Assembly (NCBI GenBank): GCA_035063885.1
Contig: JAPSFM010000007.1
Span: 1 to 64,000 of the forward strand
Reading direction: 5' to 3'
DNA length: 64,000 bases
Source: CAADGY01 sp900696665
GTDB taxonomy: Bacteria > Acidobacteriota > Terriglobia > Bryobacterales > Bryobacteraceae
Part shown: positions 8,629 to 17,857 of the stretch, in pieces
How the letters are laid out: each line of letters starts with the position of its first letter
Position numbering within the stretch: position 1 is the first letter of the stretch
Position numbers and translations under genes: made by a program
The notes under the pieces: model-generated
Database searches by the model: none
Seen by the model: the letters and a program-made list of their open reading frames with translations, nothing else
Told to the model about the DNA's origin: nothing

Positions 8629-9642
8629 ATGATCGCCATTGGCGTGGTTTGCGTGGCGGCGGTGATCCTTGCGCTGGTCAGGCTGCGGGGTTTCGATTGG
8701 ACCAAATTCTTTGCTGCTTTTCGGGATCTCAACTGGGGATGGCTGGCCGCATCCGCTTTGATGGCGCTCGGGACCTACGTGGTGCGCGCGGAGCGTTGGC
8801 GGGTGATGATCCGGCCGATTTGCCCTGGGGCGGGCTTCTGGGGTTTGCTGGTATCTACTGCCATTGGATTCACGGCACTGGTGCTTTTCGGGCGCCCGGG
8901 CGAATTTGTTCGTCCCTATCTGATCGCCACCAAGAATAAGCTCACGGTAACTTCGCAAGTCGCCGTGTGGTTCCTGGAACGTATCTACGACCTGCTGATT
9001 GTACTGGTATTGTTCGGGTTTGCGTTGACGCGTGTGCAGGCCTCCGGCGCCAGTCTAGGCCCCGATATACGGTGGCTCCTGCAAACCGGCGGACACATCG
9101 TGGGCATAGCGGGCACCATCTGTCTGGTAGTCCTGATCTTTCTGCGCTACTTCTCAGAGACCTTCCGCCGGCGGATTACCGATGCGCTCGGAGTCCTGCC
9201 GGCCCGCCTGCAGGAACCAGCAGTGAAAACAGTGGATGCGCTGTTTGAGGGCGTACAGTCGGCCCGGAGCGGAACGTTCGTTGTACAGTTGGTTCTTTAC
9301 AGCATTGCCGAGTGGATTGTCATAACAGCTTGTTTTCTGTTTCTTTTCTGGAGCTTTCCCGATACCGCGGCATTTACGCTGACCGATGTTCTCATATTCT
9401 TGGGGTTCGTCGCGATCGGAAGCGTTGTGCAGATACCCGGCATCGGGGGCGGTATGCAAGTTGCATCCGTAATTGTTTTAAGCGAGGTTTTTAGTATCAG
9501 ATTCGAGTCGGCTAGCGCGCTTGCCATACTTCTATGGGCTATTACATTTTTAGTAATTGTGCCGATTGGGCTTTTGCTGGCCTTCCACGAGGGATTGAAT
9601 CTGCGTAAGCTGCGCGACATTGAGCAAAAGAGCGAAATATGA
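8629..9642 (+). CDS. flippase-like integral membrane protein (UPF0104/YbhN family)
   Basis: A 337-residue protein with about eight membrane helices and the family blocks LNWGWLAASALMALGTYVVRAERWRVM and VLFGRPGEFVRPYLIATKNK, ending with PGIGGGMQVASVIVLSE near the C-terminus. The family is the membrane part of lysylphosphatidylglycerol synthases; stand-alone members are thought to move lipid-linked substrates, but most are uncharacterised. It overlaps nrdR by 4 nt (ATGA). The start is the first ATG; a few upstream positively charged codons (INKKRTA) could belong to it if a non-ATG start is used. Confidence 0.82.
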   Translation: MIAIGVVCVAAVILALVRLRGFDWTKFFAAFRDLNWGWLAASALMALGTYVVRAERWRVMIRPICPGAGFWGLLVSTAIGFTALVLFGRPGEFVRPYLIATKNKLTVTSQVAVWFLERIYDLLIVLVLFGFALTRVQASGASLGPDIRWLLQTGGHIVGIAGTICLVVLIFLRYFSETFRRRITDALGVLPARLQEPAVKTVDALFEGVQSARSGTFVVQLVLYSIAEWIVITACFLFLFWSFPDTAAFTLTDVLIFLGFVAIGSVVQIPGIGGGMQVASVIVLSEVFSIRFESASALAILLWAITFLVIVPIGLLLAFHEGLNLRKLRDIEQKSEI

Positions 9643-10112
9643 TCTGTCCGTTTTGCGGTTTTCGCCAGGACCGGGTAATCGACTCCCGCGAGAGCAAGGA
9701 GGGCGACGTCATCCGGCGGCGACGGCAGTGCCTGGAATGTGAGCGCCGTTTTACGACTTACGAGAGAATTGATGAAATTCCCTACATGGTCGTCAAGAAG
9801 GATGGCCGGAGGGAGAAGTTCGACCGTCAAAAAGTATTAGGAGGATTGCTGAGAGCCTGCGAAAAGCGGCCCGTGCCCATGGGCAAACTGGCGGAAGTAG
9901 TAGACGAGGTGGAAGGCAGGTTGACAGAGACGCAGGATCGAGAGCTACCTACTACAATAATAGGAGAAATTTTGATGGAGCGTTTGCGGGCGTTGGACAA
10001 GATTGCCTATGTTCGCTTCGCCTCTGTCTACCGGGATTTTCAGGACGTGGAGGCTTTTTTGAATGAACTGAAGAACCTGATTGTGCACAAGCGGGAGAAA
10101 CGCCCGCTGTGA
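9639..10112 (+). CDS. nrdR: transcriptional repressor NrdR
   Basis: Represses ribonucleotide reductase genes by binding NrdR boxes in an ATP/dATP-dependent way. The 157-residue length is normal. The N-terminal zinc ribbon has CPFCGFRQDRVIDSRES and CLECERRFTTYER with four cysteines; the ATP-cone domain follows (VVKKDGRREKFDRQKVLGGLLRAC to VRFASVYRDFQDVEAF). It is translationally coupled to the upstream membrane protein gene. No nrd genes or obvious NrdR boxes lie in this window. Confidence 0.96.
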   Translation: MICPFCGFRQDRVIDSRESKEGDVIRRRRQCLECERRFTTYERIDEIPYMVVKKDGRREKFDRQKVLGGLLRACEKRPVPMGKLAEVVDEVEGRLTETQDRELPTTIIGEILMERLRALDKIAYVRFASVYRDFQDVEAFLNELKNLIVHKREKRPL

Positions 10113-10183
10113 TGGACAATGACGGTGCCAGGCCTGCAAAATATGTAACCAAAACGTTCTGGAAACATCTTTCAAACAGAGAC

Positions 10184-10212
10184 TTAACTTCGCTGCCGAT
10201 CAGTGATATAAT
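10184..10212 (+). promoter_or_regulatory. candidate sigma-70 promoter upstream of rpoD
   Basis: TTAACT at 10184-10189 and a perfect TATAAT at 10207-10212 are separated by 17 bp. Transcription from here would give a leader of about 117 nt before the rpoD start. Nothing else in 10113-10335 reads as a gene. Confidence 0.6.
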
Positions 10213-10335
10213 CGAACCCGAAATAAAGCTATTCGAAACAAGGGCGTTTTGTGTCTTCGATTCTGACCTGCTCGGCGGGAGTCAGTTTATGGTCGTGCCC
10301 TAGGAATCTTTCACGGTGGGGGAAGTGAGTCGGAA

Positions 10336-11865
10336 GTGGATCATTTCGAAGATCAATATATAGGCGATAGTCATGAGCCGTTAGGGCTTACCTTTGATGA
10401 GGAACCCAACTTTTTTCACCCGGAGGAAGCGCATGACGAGGAGTTCCCGGCTGCGCATCAGGTGGAAGAATCCATCTACACGGACGACCCTGTTCGTGTA
10501 TACCTGCGGGAGATGGGTGCTGTACCCCTGCTGACCAGGGAAGGCGAGGTCGACCTCGCTCACAAGATGGAGCGTGGAAAGCTCCGCATGCAAAAGGCTA
10601 TTAGCCGGTCAGCATTGGTACAGCAAATGGTCGTCGAGTACGCTGAACAACTCAAACGCGGCGATATCGACTTGGAAGATCTGGTTGACCTCGGTGACGT
10701 TGAAGAAGGTAGCGCGGCGGAGACGAAGCGCCGGAGCGATGTGCGCCAGCAGTTCGCCGACTGTGTCCTGCTATGCAGGCGGCAGCAGCAGCTCACTGAG
10801 AAGCTGAACGCAGCCAATGGAAACAACAAGAAGATCCGGAAGCGGGCCTTGGGAAAGCTGAACCGGTGCCGCGTCGAGACGTCGCGTACGATCCGGGCGA
10901 TTCCGTTCAACGCGCATCGCTGGCGGGAGTTTGCCAAGGAGATTGAGCGCACGGTGGATGACGTCGTGCAACTTGAGGCGGAGCAGCGGAAGCTGGAGGA
11001 GAAGGGCAATCCCGCTCTGCAGGCCAGAATTCGGGAAATCCGGCGGGAAATCCGCAAGCGGGAGGCCGTCGCGGGCGCCTCCGTTCCGGAATTGAAGCAT
11101 AGCCTGAGCGTGATCCGGCACGGCGAATTGGAAGCTGAACGGGCGAAGAAGGACCTTGTCGAAGCCAACCTGCGTCTGGTGGTCTCGGTGGCGAAAAAGT
11201 ACGTGAACCGCGGTTTGCATCTCCTCGACCTGATCCAGGAAGGCAACATCGGTCTCATGCGCGCCGCCGACAAGTTCGAGTATCGCCGCGGTTTCAAGTT
11301 TTCCACGTACGCAACGTGGTGGATCCGGCAGGCGATCACCCGCGCGATTGCGGATCAGTCCAGGACCATTCGAATCCCGGTGCACATGAACGAGAGCATG
11401 AACAAGTTTCTGCGTGCCACGCGAGAGCTCGAAAAAGAGATGGGCCGGGTGCCGACCAATGAAGAGATCAGCCGGCGGATGGATATTCCGGTGGAAAAGG
11501 TTCAGAAGTTGAAAACCATCTCCCGCGATCCGGTTTCGCTCGAAACCCCTGTGGGCCGGGACGGCGAATCCGCTCTGGGTGATCTCATTGAAGACCGGTG
11601 GGTCGGCTCTCCAGTCGACGCGGTTATCGATTCCAACGTAAAAGACGAAACAGCAAACATTCTGAAAACGTTGTCTCCCAAAGAGGAGAAGGTGATTCGT
11701 CTCCGTTTCGGCATCGGATGCGAACGGGAGCACACGCTCGAGGAAATCGGCCAGGAGTTTGACGTGACGCGGGAGCGAATTCGTCAGATTGAAGCCAAGG
11801 CTCTACGGCAGTTGCGTTCTCCCGAGCGGGCGCGTCATCTTCGTGCGTTACTCGCAGCCCGGTAA
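10336..11865 (+). CDS. rpoD: primary RNA polymerase sigma factor (sigma-70/RpoD)
   Basis: The housekeeping sigma factor. Region 1.2 is DPVRVYLREMGAVPLLTREGEVDLA near residue 53. An insert of about 160 residues follows, then region 2 (NLRLVVSVAKKYVNRGLHLLDLIQEG, FEYRRGFKFSTYATWWIRQAITRA), region 3 (IPVHMNESMNKFLRATRELEKEMGR) and region 4 (LSPKEEKVIRLRFGIGCEREHTLEEIGQEF with the TRERIRQIEAKAL recognition helix). At 509 residues it lacks a long region 1.1. The start is a GTG after a GGGGGAAG-type site. A promoter-like TTAACT-17-TATAAT lies about 120 bp upstream. Confidence 0.95.
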   Translation: MDHFEDQYIGDSHEPLGLTFDEEPNFFHPEEAHDEEFPAAHQVEESIYTDDPVRVYLREMGAVPLLTREGEVDLAHKMERGKLRMQKAISRSALVQQMVVEYAEQLKRGDIDLEDLVDLGDVEEGSAAETKRRSDVRQQFADCVLLCRRQQQLTEKLNAANGNNKKIRKRALGKLNRCRVETSRTIRAIPFNAHRWREFAKEIERTVDDVVQLEAEQRKLEEKGNPALQARIREIRREIRKREAVAGASVPELKHSLSVIRHGELEAERAKKDLVEANLRLVVSVAKKYVNRGLHLLDLIQEGNIGLMRAADKFEYRRGFKFSTYATWWIRQAITRAIADQSRTIRIPVHMNESMNKFLRATRELEKEMGRVPTNEEISRRMDIPVEKVQKLKTISRDPVSLETPVGRDGESALGDLIEDRWVGSPVDAVIDSNVKDETANILKTLSPKEEKVIRLRFGIGCEREHTLEEIGQEFDVTRERIRQIEAKALRQLRSPERARHLRALLAAR

Positions 11866-12009
11866 CGCCGGGAATATAAAGCGGATTTAATCGGCAAAGA
11901 CTGGTAAGGGAAGCTGGTCTTTCTGTCCATCGGGTGTTCCTTCAGCTGCTGCCGCCACTCAATTCGAACCGTTTAATTGTGAATTGGAGGGCCTGAGTGT
12001 GGCGATTGC

Positions 12010-12015
12010 TATAAT
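12010..12015 (+). promoter_or_regulatory. -10 element of the ispH/hopanoid operon
   Basis: A perfect TATAAT ends 12 nt before the ispH ATG. The best upstream hexamer, TTGGAG at 11984-11989, is 20 bp away, so the -35 is weak. Transcription would start about 6 nt before the ATG, making the mRNA almost leaderless; no ribosome-binding site is visible. Confidence 0.55.
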
Positions 12016-12027
12016 AAAAAGTTCCGT

Positions 12028-12993
12028 ATGCCGGAAGCTGGGAAAAGAATTCTATTGCTCACCCCTCGGGGCTTCTGCGCGGGTGTCGTGCGCGCGATCG
12101 ATGTGGTGAAAATCGCCCTCGAGCTTTTCGGCCCTCCTATTTATGTACGCAAAGAGATCGTTCATAACCGGCACGTTGTGGACGAATTGCGTAGCGCCGG
12201 AGCGATTTTTGTAGAGGAGTTGGGCCAGGTGCCGTCGGGTGCACGCGTTATTTTCAGTGCGCACGGCGTTTCTCCCGCAGTTCGAACTGAAGCCGAAGAG
12301 ATGGGACTTCAGGTCATCGACGCCACTTGCCCGCTGGTGACTAAGGTACACTTCGAAGCCGTTAAGTTCGCCCGGCTTGGCTACACTATCGTTCTCATTG
12401 GACACAAGGACCATGACGAGGTGATTGGCACACTTGGGGAAGCGCCGGAGTCCACACGCCTAGTCTCAACGGTCGAAGATGTGGACCATCTCGAAGTTGT
12501 GGACCCGGCGCGCGTGTGCTACCTCACACAGACGACGCTCAGCCTGGATGAGACCAGGGACGTGGTAGCGCGGCTGAAGGAGAGATTCCCGGAAATTCAT
12601 AGTCCCCCTGCGCAGGATATCTGTTATGCCACGGAAAACCGCCAGATGGCGGTGAAGGCCGTCGCCTCCACCTGCGATCTGCTTCTGGTAGTTGGATCAC
12701 AGAACAGTTCGAACTCGAGGCGCCTGGTGGAAGTCTGCCAGAGGGAAGGAGTGCCCGCTTATTTGATCGACGATGCCACCGAAGCCCACCCCGCGTGGTT
12801 TGAGGGAGCCCGGACGGTTGCGGTAACCGCGGGAGCGTCCGCGCCCGAGAATCTCGTTTCATCGTTGATTGAGTTCCTGAAGGTCCAAGGATTTCACACG
12901 GTAGAGGAGATCAACATTAAAGATGAGGATGTCCGTTTTTCGCTCCCTGCCGGTTTGGAAGCGCCGGCGTCCCGCCTGACGATAATCGCATGA
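12028..12993 (+). CDS. ispH: 4-hydroxy-3-methylbut-2-enyl diphosphate reductase
   Basis: Last enzyme of the MEP pathway: reduces HMBPP to IPP and DMAPP using a 4Fe-4S cluster. The three cluster cysteines are visible as Cys17 (TPRGFCAGV), Cys101 (IDATCPLVTKVH) and Cys199 (QDICYATENRQ); the substrate-binding HNRHVVDEL and the GSQNSSNSRRL and AGASAPENLV blocks are also present. 321 residues, usual length. It overlaps the squalene-hopene cyclase start by 4 nt (ATGA), so C5 precursor supply is coupled directly to hopanoid synthesis. A TATAAT lies just upstream with almost no leader. Confidence 0.96.
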   Translation: MPEAGKRILLLTPRGFCAGVVRAIDVVKIALELFGPPIYVRKEIVHNRHVVDELRSAGAIFVEELGQVPSGARVIFSAHGVSPAVRTEAEEMGLQVIDATCPLVTKVHFEAVKFARLGYTIVLIGHKDHDEVIGTLGEAPESTRLVSTVEDVDHLEVVDPARVCYLTQTTLSLDETRDVVARLKERFPEIHSPPAQDICYATENRQMAVKAVASTCDLLLVVGSQNSSNSRRLVEVCQREGVPAYLIDDATEAHPAWFEGARTVAVTAGASAPENLVSSLIEFLKVQGFHTVEEINIKDEDVRFSLPAGLEAPASRLTIIA

Positions 12994-14933
12994 GCGCCAC
13001 CGGGACCCGCCTGAGGGAGTCTGTTTCCGAGGCTGCATCGCGGTGTGCCCGGCGAGCGGCGGACGCGCTGCTGAGACTGCAAAATCCGCAAGGCTACTGG
13101 TGGGGAGAACTCACTGCGGATTCCACTCTCGAATCCGATTACATCCTGCTTCAGCTTTGGCTCCATCCTCCGGATGACGACGGCATCTGGCGCCCTCCCA
13201 ACAGGCAGCGAATTGATCGCGCCGTACGCTCGATTCTGAAACGGCAACTAGCGGGTGGCGGATTTAACATTTACGAAAAGGGTCCCGCCGATCTGAGCGC
13301 GACGGTCAAAGCTTACTTTGCGCTCAAGCTGGCTGGTGTCCCGGCGGACGATCCGGCTTTGCGCCAGGCGCGCGGCATCATCCTGTCGCTAGGCGGCATC
13401 CAGGCGGCCAACAGCTATGTCAAGTTGAACCTGAGCCTGTTCGGCCTGTACCCACGGGAGCACTGTCCGTCAATTCCTCCCGAAATGCTTCTGCTCCCTG
13501 CAGATTTCATCTACCGCATGTCCTCCTGGACCCGTGCCATCGTGATTCCGCTATCCATCGTGCACGCGGCCGATCCGAGGCGGCCGGTCCCGGCCGGGTT
13601 CGATCTCAGGGAGTTGTTCCTGGTGGGCGCCAGCCCCGCATTCCGGCGCAGCACGAAGCTCTTCAGTTGGCGGAACTTTTTCCTGGGGATAGACAGAGGA
13701 TTGAAGTGGTGGGAACGCCACGGTTCGCGGCGGGTGCGCGCGCGGGCGGTGAAACGGGCCGAACAATGGATATTGGAGCGCACCCGTTTCAGTGACGGCC
13801 TTGGAGCGATTTACCCGCCTATGATGTACCTGATTATGGCGCTGGATGTACTCGGCTACGCGCCGGAACATCCGGAACGCCAGGAGGCGCAACGGCAGTT
13901 CGACAATCTGATGGTGGACGACGGCGAACGGTTCTTCTTCCAGCCTTGTTTTTCACCGGTGTGGGATACCGGCATTGCGATGCAGGCGCTGGGGGAGTCC
14001 GGCTGCGCACCGGAAGAGCCGTTAGCCCAGGCGGCGGACTGGCTCCTCACCAAAGAAGTCCGGCGGAAAGGGGACTGGAGCGTAAAGCGCCCGGACCTGG
14101 AACCCTCAGGCTGGTACTTCGAATTTGCCAACGAGTTTTACCCCGATATCGACGACACGGCGCAGGTACTGCTCGGATTGAGACATGTACGCGCCAGAGA
14201 TGCAGCGGCGCAGCAGGCTTGTGAACGCCGGGCGGTGAAGTGGCTGCTGGGTATGCAGTCCAAGGACGGGGGATGGGCTGCGTTCGACGCCGATAACAAC
14301 TGGACGCCGCTCAGCTATGTGCCGTTCGCCGATCACAACGCCATGCTCGATTCTACCTGTCCGGATATCACCGGGCGGGTGCTGGAGGCGCTGTGTGTAT
14401 ACGGCCTGGATCGTGCGTCGCCGGCGATCCGGCGTGGTGTCAAGTACCTCCAGCGCACCCAGGAGGCGGACGGGAGTTGGTACGGCCGGTGGGGTGTGAA
14501 CTATATCTACGGAACGTTCTTGGCGCTTCGTGGCTTGCAGAGGGCGGGAGAAAGCAACCGTGAGGCCTATATCCTGAGGGCTGGCGAATGGCTGCGGTCC
14601 ATCCAGAACGCCGATGGAGGCTGGGGGGAGGACTGCGTCAGCTACCAGCAGGGTTCGTTTGTCCCGGCCTGCAGCACTCCTTCCCAAACCGCGTGGGCCA
14701 TCCTGGGATTGCTCGCCGGAGGCGACGGCGATAGCCTCAGTGTGCGAAACGGAATTGAGTACTTGATACACACACAGCGGCCGGACGGTACGTGGGAGGA
14801 AGATCTGTCTACGGGCACCGGCTTCCCGCGAGTGTTCTATCTTGCTTACCACCTATATCGCAATTCGTTCCCGCTGCTGGCTCTGTCCGTATACGTCAAC
14901 TCGCACCCCGCCGCTGGAGGGGCTGGCAAATGA
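12990..14933 (+). CDS. shc: squalene-hopene cyclase
   Basis: Cyclises squalene to hopene at the membrane. The catalytic aspartate motif DIDDTAQ begins at Asp386, and several QW repeats are visible (for example QNPQGYWWGEL, QSKDGGWAAFDADNNW, QEADGSWYGRWGVNYIYGT, QNADGGWGEDC and QRPDGTWEE). 647 residues, matching the family. It overlaps ispH by 4 nt and hpnH by 4 nt, so translation is coupled across all three. The first protein-modifying step for the hopene product is carried by the next gene. Confidence 0.97.
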   Translation: MSATGTRLRESVSEAASRCARRAADALLRLQNPQGYWWGELTADSTLESDYILLQLWLHPPDDDGIWRPPNRQRIDRAVRSILKRQLAGGGFNIYEKGPADLSATVKAYFALKLAGVPADDPALRQARGIILSLGGIQAANSYVKLNLSLFGLYPREHCPSIPPEMLLLPADFIYRMSSWTRAIVIPLSIVHAADPRRPVPAGFDLRELFLVGASPAFRRSTKLFSWRNFFLGIDRGLKWWERHGSRRVRARAVKRAEQWILERTRFSDGLGAIYPPMMYLIMALDVLGYAPEHPERQEAQRQFDNLMVDDGERFFFQPCFSPVWDTGIAMQALGESGCAPEEPLAQAADWLLTKEVRRKGDWSVKRPDLEPSGWYFEFANEFYPDIDDTAQVLLGLRHVRARDAAAQQACERRAVKWLLGMQSKDGGWAAFDADNNWTPLSYVPFADHNAMLDSTCPDITGRVLEALCVYGLDRASPAIRRGVKYLQRTQEADGSWYGRWGVNYIYGTFLALRGLQRAGESNREAYILRAGEWLRSIQNADGGWGEDCVSYQQGSFVPACSTPSQTAWAILGLLAGGDGDSLSVRNGIEYLIHTQRPDGTWEEDLSTGTGFPRVFYLAYHLYRNSFPLLALSVYVNSHPAAGGAGK

Positions 14934-16042
14934 GATTTCCGCTATCGATGACTGCTGGTATGGCCGGGTATATTGCCCGAAATAAACTGCGGCCGAAACC
15001 GGAGTGGCAGCTAAACCGGAAGAACGGAACCGATGTCTCGAGCCCTTTCCGGATCATACACAGTTCTGTGGAACGGACGCGGCGGCCGGAGCGGCACCCG
15101 ATGATCGGGAAGCGGTTTCCACTGGTGCTGATGCTGGAGCCGCTGCATGCGTGCAATTTGACGTGCACGGGTTGTGGACGCATCCGCGAGTACGAAACCA
15201 GCATTACCGAGAAGCTATCGGTGGAACAGTGTCTGGCGGCATCGGATGAGTGCGGGGCGCCGATTGTTTCTATCTGCGGAGGTGAACCTCTGCTCTATCC
15301 CGAGATCGGGCGTCTTTCGGCGGAAATCCTGAAGCGTGGCCGGCACATTTATCTCTGCACGAACGGCATGATGATCGGCAAGCGGCTTGCCGAGTTCCAG
15401 CCGGACGGCCGCTTCTTTTTTAACGTGCACCTGGATGGCATGGAAAAGACGCACGACATCGCGGTGGAGCGCGAAGGCGTGTTCCGCCAGGCGATAGAGG
15501 GCATCCGCGCGGCCAAGCAGGCGCGGTTCAAAGTCTGCACCAACACGACTATCTACAAAGAAACCGACATGAAGGAGATCGAGGAGTTGTTCGAGTATCT
15601 GGAGCAGTTCGAGGTGGACGGCCACATGCTTTCCCCCGCTTACGGATATTCGGCGGTGAACGATCGCGAGATCTTCATGACGCGTGACGACGTGCATGAG
15701 AAATTCCGGGATATCGATCGCTTAGCCAGGCGCTTCCGGCTGAACAGCACCCCGGTGTACCTGGATTTTCTCAAAGGCGAGCGGGAACTGCCGTGCACGG
15801 CCTGGGGGAACCCAACTTACAATATCAAGGGTTGGAAAGGCCCATGCTATCTCATCACGGACGCGCATCACACTACGTTTGAAGACCTGATGACCAAAAC
15901 ACCGTGGGAGAATTACGGCAGTGGAAACGACCCGCGGTGCGAGCATTGCATGACACACTGCGGGTATGAGCCGTCAGCGGCTCTCGGAATCAACGCGAAA
16001 TTCAGCGACAACTTCAGGCTGCTCTCCTGGGCGCTGCGATAG
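14930..16042 (+). CDS. hpnH: adenosyl-hopene transferase, radical SAM (HpnH)
   Basis: Radical SAM enzyme that joins the 5'-deoxyadenosyl group to diploptene, giving adenosylhopane, the first step of hopanoid side-chain synthesis. The CX3CX2C cluster motif is Cys75-Cys79-Cys82 in HACNLTCTGC, preceded by RFPLVLMLEPL and followed by ICGGEPLLYPEI and HLDGMEKTHD. The ATG overlaps the shc stop (ATGA). The cluster motif lies near residue 38 in the homologues I remember, so about 35 residues (around 22-60, rich in Arg, Pro and Ser) look inserted near the N-terminus. 370 residues. Additional C-terminal cysteines (CEHCMTHCGYEP) match the family. Confidence 0.95.
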   Translation: MRFPLSMTAGMAGYIARNKLRPKPEWQLNRKNGTDVSSPFRIIHSSVERTRRPERHPMIGKRFPLVLMLEPLHACNLTCTGCGRIREYETSITEKLSVEQCLAASDECGAPIVSICGGEPLLYPEIGRLSAEILKRGRHIYLCTNGMMIGKRLAEFQPDGRFFFNVHLDGMEKTHDIAVEREGVFRQAIEGIRAAKQARFKVCTNTTIYKETDMKEIEELFEYLEQFEVDGHMLSPAYGYSAVNDREIFMTRDDVHEKFRDIDRLARRFRLNSTPVYLDFLKGERELPCTAWGNPTYNIKGWKGPCYLITDAHHTTFEDLMTKTPWENYGSGNDPRCEHCMTHCGYEPSAALGINAKFSDNFRLLSWALR

Positions 16043-16157
16043 GATTTTCCTTGAGTCCCCTCTTTCGTGCCGCCGCCATATCCGGTCCTGCCCCAAGGAA
16101 CCTGCAATCCGGGTCTCCTGCGCGGGTTGAGCCTCATCACGGGCTTGTGGGGCGGCT

Positions 16158-17132
16158 GTGAAGCCGGCGTTGGTGACGGGCGCATCGGGATTTGTCGGCT
16201 GGCATGTCGCCAAGCGGCTGTTGGACCGTGGTTACTCTGTTCGCGCGCTGGTTCGCCCCGGGAGCATGGTGCGCGATCTGGGCGTAGAAACCGTAACCGG
16301 CGATCTCCGTGAACCCGAATCTCTAAACCGGGCGGCGTCAGGCTGTGGCGTCATTTTTCATGTGGCAGCCGATTACCGCCTGTGGGCCCGGCGCCCGCAA
16401 GAGCTATATCTGTCCAACGTAAATGGCACGGCGAATCTGCTCGAAGCCGCCCGGAAGCAGGGCGTGGAATGTGTTGTTTATACGAGCACCGTGGGTTGTA
16501 TCGGTGTGCCGGAAGGCGGCATCGGCGATGAGCGGGAACCGGTGACGCTCGAGGAAATGACGGGCACGTACAAGCGATCGAAATTCCTGGCTGAAAAACG
16601 GGCACGCGAGTTTGCCGAGTCGGGCTTTCCTGTGGTGATCGTGAACCCGACCACGCCCGTCGGCGATCATGATTTTAAACCGACGCCGACCGGCCGCATC
16701 GTGCTCGACTTTATCCGTGGAGCCATGCCAGCCTATGTGGATACCGGATTGAATTTTGTTGATGTGAGAGATACCGCGGAAGGCCATCTGCTTGCCCTCG
16801 AGCGTGGCAGGGCAGGGGAACGGTACATTTTAGGCGCGGAGAATCTCTCTTTGCAGGAGCTATTCGCACGCCTGGAGCGCCTCAGCGGAGTGCGCGCTCC
16901 TTCGGTCCGAATTCCCTACTTCATTGCGTATGCCGCCGGAATGGCCAGTACAGGCCTGGCCCGGATTACCGGTCGTGAGCCCAGGGCGCCACTCGACGGC
17001 GTTCGCATGTCGCGCAAGAAAATGTTCGTCTCGCATGAGAAGGCTGGGCGGGAACTGGGCTATGCACCCGCTCCGGTGGACGGAGCACTGGCGCGTGCGA
17101 TCGAGTGGTTCCGTTCGAATGGTTATTGTTGA
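16158..17132 (+). CDS. hpnA: hopanoid-associated sugar epimerase (HpnA)
   Basis: A 324-residue extended short-chain dehydrogenase/reductase found in hopanoid operons; its exact reaction is not established, though the name assumes sugar epimerisation. The Rossmann motif TGASGFVG is at residues 7-14, and the catalytic Tyr138-x3-Lys142 (TYKRSKFLAEKRA) is present. NPTTPVGDHDFKPTPTG is typical of HpnA. GTG start after GGGGCGGCT. It follows hpnH after 115 bp and overlaps hpnG by 14 bp. Confidence 0.93.
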   Translation: MKPALVTGASGFVGWHVAKRLLDRGYSVRALVRPGSMVRDLGVETVTGDLREPESLNRAASGCGVIFHVAADYRLWARRPQELYLSNVNGTANLLEAARKQGVECVVYTSTVGCIGVPEGGIGDEREPVTLEEMTGTYKRSKFLAEKRAREFAESGFPVVIVNPTTPVGDHDFKPTPTGRIVLDFIRGAMPAYVDTGLNFVDVRDTAEGHLLALERGRAGERYILGAENLSLQELFARLERLSGVRAPSVRIPYFIAYAAGMASTGLARITGREPRAPLDGVRMSRKKMFVSHEKAGRELGYAPAPVDGALARAIEWFRSNGYC

Positions 17133-17838
17133 GGTGCGGAACATTCTAGTCATTGCGGCCGAACACAGCGAGCTATCGGGCTTACTACGCCATCTCGGAA
17201 AGGTGGAACGGCTGCGCTGGCCGCTCGACTATGCCGTGGTGGGCGAAAGGTCTGGCGAGCGCTGGTGGCTGCTGGCAAACGGAGCGGGGCGTGCCCTGGC
17301 CGGTGGAGCGGCGGATGCCGCGCACGGGAAGCAGCAGTTCGATTCCGTTCTCAGTATCGGGTTGTGCGGAGGTGTCGACCCCGCCCTGTCCGCTGGCGAA
17401 GTGGTTGTCGCCAGCGAGATTCTGGATATCGCCGGCGCAAAGAGACTGGCTGGAACGCGGCCGGCGACGGACCGCTCGTTCGCTTGCGGGTGTTTGGCTA
17501 CCGTCGACTGCGTGATACGGACTACGTCGGACAAGGCTCGTATCCGTGCAATGGGAGCGGTAGCTGTGGATATGGAGGCGGCCGCCGTCGCGGGCCGTGC
17601 AGCGGGTTGGGGGATTCCGTTCTATTGCGTACGAGCGGTTTCCGACACCGCGGACGAGGCGATTCAACTGGATTTAAACGCCTGCCGGAGTAAAAGTGGA
17701 CGAATTTGCGGCATGCGCGTTCTGGGCGCCGCGATGCACAATCCCAGGCGGTTGTTACCGGAGTTGATTCATCTGTGGCGCCGCAGCAGGCAGGCGGCCG
17801 ATGCATTGGGGGACTTTCTTGCAGACTGCCGGTTTTGA
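17119..17838 (+). CDS. hpnG: adenosylhopane nucleosidase/phosphorylase (HpnG)
   Basis: Removes adenine from adenosylhopane, giving ribosylhopane or its phosphate. It belongs to the nucleoside phosphorylase/MTAN fold: the glycine-rich VLSIGLCGGVDPALSAGEVVVASEI, and the ribose-binding VDMEAAAVAGRAAGWGIPFYCVRAVSDTADE with the conserved Met-Glu pair and the base-contacting Asp. 239 residues. I chose the ATG inside the end of hpnA; a GTG 15 nt later is also possible. The next gene, a zinc dehydrogenase, starts 19 nt after the stop. Confidence 0.92.
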   Translation: MVIVEVRNILVIAAEHSELSGLLRHLGKVERLRWPLDYAVVGERSGERWWLLANGAGRALAGGAADAAHGKQQFDSVLSIGLCGGVDPALSAGEVVVASEILDIAGAKRLAGTRPATDRSFACGCLATVDCVIRTTSDKARIRAMGAVAVDMEAAAVAGRAAGWGIPFYCVRAVSDTADEAIQLDLNACRSKSGRICGMRVLGAAMHNPRRLLPELIHLWRRSRQAADALGDFLADCRF

Positions 17839-17857
17839 TGGCTTCATTCCTGCTGCG

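Noticed and set aside
10109..10303. 64-codon ORF overlapping the nrdR stop
   Set aside because: It contains the rpoD promoter-like elements, has no recognisable family and its base composition differs from neighbouring genes.
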